Assembly: GCA_009779755.1 (NCBI GenBank)
Contig: WRDO01000028.1
Span: 1-41,343, forward strand
Origin: Defluviitaleaceae bacterium
GTDB taxonomy: Bacteria > Bacillota > Clostridia > Lachnospirales > WQUN01
Reading direction: 5' to 3'
Length of the DNA: 41,343 nt
The notes beneath the pieces were generated by a model. The model did not search any database. It was not told the origin of the DNA and was given only the letters and a program-made list of their open reading frames with translations. Both the position numbers and the translations under genes were made by a program. Positions 39,102-41,343 of this stretch are shown piece by piece. Position 1 is the stretch's first letter; each line of letters starts with the position of its first letter.

Positions 39102-41129
39102 TTGCAAAACGAACACATCAACAGAATCCGCGAACTGACCGCAACGCTTAACCAATGGCGGTATGAATATTACGCTCTCAACGAGCCGACGGTTTCCGAT
39201 GCGGTGTATGACCGCTACTTCGACGAACTGGCGGAACTGGAGCGCAAGACGGGGTTCACCATGAGCAACTCCCCTACGCAGACCGTCGGCTACGAAGCGG
39301 TTGACGGGTTGGATAAAACCACCCACACCATACCGCTGCTGTCGTTGGATAAAACCAAGGACATGAACGACCTTATGCGTTTCATCGGCGGTCACCAGGT
39401 CATACTCATGCACAAGCTGGATGGGCTGACGGTGAAGTTGGAATACGAGGGAGGTTCACTCGTTCGTGCATCCACCCGGGGCAATGGCGACGAAGGTGAA
39501 GTCATCACACACAATGCCCGCGCCATTGAGGGTATACCCGCACGGATTTCGTACAGGAATCGCTTGGTCGTAGTCGGGGAGGTTTACATCACCAAGCCGA
39601 CTTTCGATAAGTTGAAGGAAACCCTGCGGGACAGCAGCGGCAACCCCTACAAGAACGCACGGAACATGGCGGCGGGGTCCATCCGTTGCCACGATGCCAA
39701 GGCTTGTGCCGGACGCGGGTTGGTGTTTTCACCCTTCGGGGTGATTGAGGGGTTGGATGAAGTCCCCAAAGAAGCTGTGAGTAAGTATTGGAAACTGTTC
39801 GCGTTGGGTCGATTGGGGTTCTCCCCCTGTAGGTTTATCCGCCCCGATGTTAATTCATCAGGACAGATAATCTCCAATATCATTTCCAACCTGCGGACGT
39901 TATCGGAAGCGCATGGTTTTCCCATTGACGGTATCGTGGTTACGTATGACGACATCCCTTTCTCCCAATCATGCGGACGGACGGGTCACCACTACAAGGA
40001 CGGGTTGGCGTTTAAGTTTGAAGACGACCTGCACGAAACGAACCTGCGGGGTATCGAATGGCAACCCTCGCGCAACGGGGAGTTATCACCTGTCGCGTTG
40101 TTTGACTCGGTGGAGATAGACGGGTGCGAGGTATCGCGGGCTACCCTTCACAACCTGACCTTTATAACGGAGCTGGAACTGATGCCGGGGTGCAGGGTTC
40201 TTGTCAGCAAGCGGAACATGATTATCCCCCACATCGAAGACAACCTTGACCGCGGGCGATTCGACGCGGTGAGGTTGTTCCCCCTGCGTTGCCCGTCCTG
40301 TGATTCGCAGACACGGATTAAGGAAACCGAAAACGATAGGGGTCGGGTAGTACGGGTACTTCGTTGTGATAACGCGGGATGCGGTGAACAACGCTTGCGC
40401 CGGTTCGTTCACTTCGTTGGTAAGAAAGCGTTGGACATCGAAGGGTTATCCGAGGCTACGCTGGAGAAGTTCATTCCCCACGGTTGGCTCAAAGACTTCA
40501 CGGACATCTACCGTCTTGACCGTTACGAACGGGAGGTACAGCAAACGGAGGGTTTCGGGACGAAGTCATGGACGCGGTTGTGGGACGCTATCCAACGCAG
40601 CAGGGCGACCACTTTCGAGCGGTTCGTCATTTCGATGGACATACCGATGGTCGGACGCACCGCAAGCAAGGAACTGGGTAAACGATTTGACCGTAGCCTT
40701 GCTGCCTTTGAAGCCGCCGTAGCCGATGGGTTCGATTTCACCCGGTTGGACGGCTTCGGCGAAACCCTGCACCGCAACATCCACGAATGGTTTACCAAAA
40801 CCGAAAATCAAACACTTTGGAAGGAGTTACAGGATATGACTACTATTGAAAACAAACCCCCCACTACGGCTACCACAACAACGGAAACCTCGGGTAATCC
40901 CTTTGACGGGCGCACCATCGTCGTCACGGGTAAGTTGAACCATTTCACTCGTGACAGCATCAACGCACGTATCGAATCGTTGGGTGCGAAAGCGGGAAGC
41001 GCGGTATCGAAGGCTACCGATTACCTCATCGCGGGCGACAAAGCGGGGAGCAAGCTGGGTAAAGCCCAATCGCTGGGCGTTCCGGTTCTGTCCGAACAAC
41101 AATTCCTACAAATGGCGGAAAGCGCGTAG
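39102..41129 (+). CDS. ligA: NAD-dependent DNA ligase, element-encoded
   Basis: This 675-aa enzyme is full length for bacterial LigA and seals nicks using NAD. In order: Ia domain with YYALNEPTVSDAVYDRYFDE (23-42), adenylation domain with Lys105 in HKLDG, STRGNGDEGE and VVVGEVYI, OB fold, zinc finger (CPSCDSQ ... RCDNAGC), helix-hairpin-helix region, and BRCT (about 600-675, DGRTIVVTGKLNHFTRD). AAGGAGG 8 bases before a TTG sets the start; an in-frame ATG 51 bases upstream has no good ribosome binding site. A linker rich in Thr (PPTTATTTTE) precedes BRCT. The host surely has another ligA, so this copy is probably an element-specific or replacement enzyme. Confidence 0.95.
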   Translation: MQNEHINRIRELTATLNQWRYEYYALNEPTVSDAVYDRYFDELAELERKTGFTMSNSPTQTVGYEAVDGLDKTTHTIPLLSLDKTKDMNDLMRFIGGHQVILMHKLDGLTVKLEYEGGSLVRASTRGNGDEGEVITHNARAIEGIPARISYRNRLVVVGEVYITKPTFDKLKETLRDSSGNPYKNARNMAAGSIRCHDAKACAGRGLVFSPFGVIEGLDEVPKEAVSKYWKLFALGRLGFSPCRFIRPDVNSSGQIISNIISNLRTLSEAHGFPIDGIVVTYDDIPFSQSCGRTGHHYKDGLAFKFEDDLHETNLRGIEWQPSRNGELSPVALFDSVEIDGCEVSRATLHNLTFITELELMPGCRVLVSKRNMIIPHIEDNLDRGRFDAVRLFPLRCPSCDSQTRIKETENDRGRVVRVLRCDNAGCGEQRLRRFVHFVGKKALDIEGLSEATLEKFIPHGWLKDFTDIYRLDRYEREVQQTEGFGTKSWTRLWDAIQRSRATTFERFVISMDIPMVGRTASKELGKRFDRSLAAFEAAVADGFDFTRLDGFGETLHRNIHEWFTKTENQTLWKELQDMTTIENKPPTTATTTTETSGNPFDGRTIVVTGKLNHFTRDSINARIESLGAKAGSAVSKATDYLIAGDKAGSKLGKAQSLGVPVLSEQQFLQMAESA

Positions 41130-41160
41130 CACGCGGAATAGTAAGTCAAACAACCACAAG

Positions 41161-41196
41161 CGCGATCGGGTTCGTCCCGGTCGCGTTATCTTTTTT
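41161..41196 (+). terminator. Terminator after the ligase gene
   Basis: CGCGATCGGG and CCCGGTCGCG pair around a 5-base loop and run into TTATCTTTTTT, 32 bases past the ligase stop. Confidence 0.85.
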
Positions 41197-41212
41197 CAAG
41201 GGAGAGGTATGC

Positions 41213-41343
41213 ATGGTAGGCATTATCAATACATTTGACTTGCAAGCGGCACTTGTACTGGCTGTTTCGGTAGGTGCCGTAGGTGTAACCGGGTTTTGGC
41301 TTCGTAATATCCCGGTGCGTGTGTATATGTTCCTTCGCCGGCA
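41213..41343 (+). CDS. Start of a small membrane protein (partial, cut by window end)
   Basis: The frame opens MVGIINTFDLQAALVLAVSV and continues GAVGVTGFWLRNIPVRVYMF before the window ends, 43 codons in. GGGAGAGG lies 5 bases upstream. One hydrophobic segment (ALVLAVSVGAVGVTGFWL) is followed by basic residues, suggesting an N-out single-pass protein. No family is called from this much sequence. Confidence 0.6.
   Translation, partial: MVGIINTFDLQAALVLAVSVGAVGVTGFWLRNIPVRVYMFLRR

Noticed and set aside
38871..39413. Minus-strand frame with a striking FVxxFVxx repeat
   Set aside because: The hydrophobic repeat is the reverse translation of the 12-base array, and the rest runs antisense to ligA. 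No ribosome binding site was found.

Overview
The window looks like a chromosome segment from a low-to-mid GC member of the Bacillota, most likely class Clostridia and uncultured. The main grounds are the contiguous S10-spc-alpha ribosomal protein cluster with the order secY-map-KOW gene-infA-rpmJ-rpsM, zinc-binding forms of S14, S4 and L36, strong AGGAGG ribosome binding sites, and clostridial-type surface and signalling proteins. Species is not resolvable from the sequence alone.

Layout. (1) 1-1956, plus strand: a RelB/DinJ-YoeB type toxin-antitoxin pair with its own promoter, then a lipoprotein family-5 glycoside hydrolase. (2) 2006-4383, minus strand: tRNA-Ser(CGA), a secreted protein built from seven ~95-residue repeats, and tRNA-Leu(TAG). 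(3) 4399-19826, minus strand: thirty-one translation, transcription and secretion genes read from one recognisable promoter upstream of rpsJ to a terminator after rplQ. Notable points are the absence of adk between secY and map, a 74-base rpsC/rplP overlap and a TTG-started infA. (4) 19899-23171, plus strand: a cyclic-di-GMP set (PilZ receptor, HD-GYP phosphodiesterase, REC-GGDEF cyclase) around a lytic transglycosylase. (5) tRNA-Thr(GGT) at 23252-23324, followed immediately by an integrated mobile element that runs off the right end.

The element starts with a minus-strand block: tyrosine integrase, small excisionase-like DNA-binding protein, P-loop ATPase and small membrane protein. A regulatory region follows with an AT-rich orphan gene, a ribbon-helix-helix-like protein and two HTH regulators. 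Next comes a surface/signalling cassette: a transmembrane Ser/Thr kinase with an ectodomain, a secreted gluzincin peptidase and a secreted RCC1-repeat protein, the last two sharing an equal-length C-terminal module. The final part is a plasmid/phage-like DNA metabolism cassette: a 43-aa hydrophobic peptide, a TIGR03299/DUF932 protein, a P-loop GTPase with a glycine-zipper tail, a YqaJ exonuclease, a Cys-motif protein, a 12-bp-period repeat array, a full-length NAD-dependent DNA ligase and the start of a small membrane protein.

The most promising under-described items are the kinase/peptidase/RCC1 cassette with its shared C-terminal module, the YqaJ-partner-repeat-array-LigA recombination or replication cassette with its embedded GTPase, and the seven-repeat secreted protein between two tRNA genes. 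All functions here are judged from motifs and context by eye; no database search was run.
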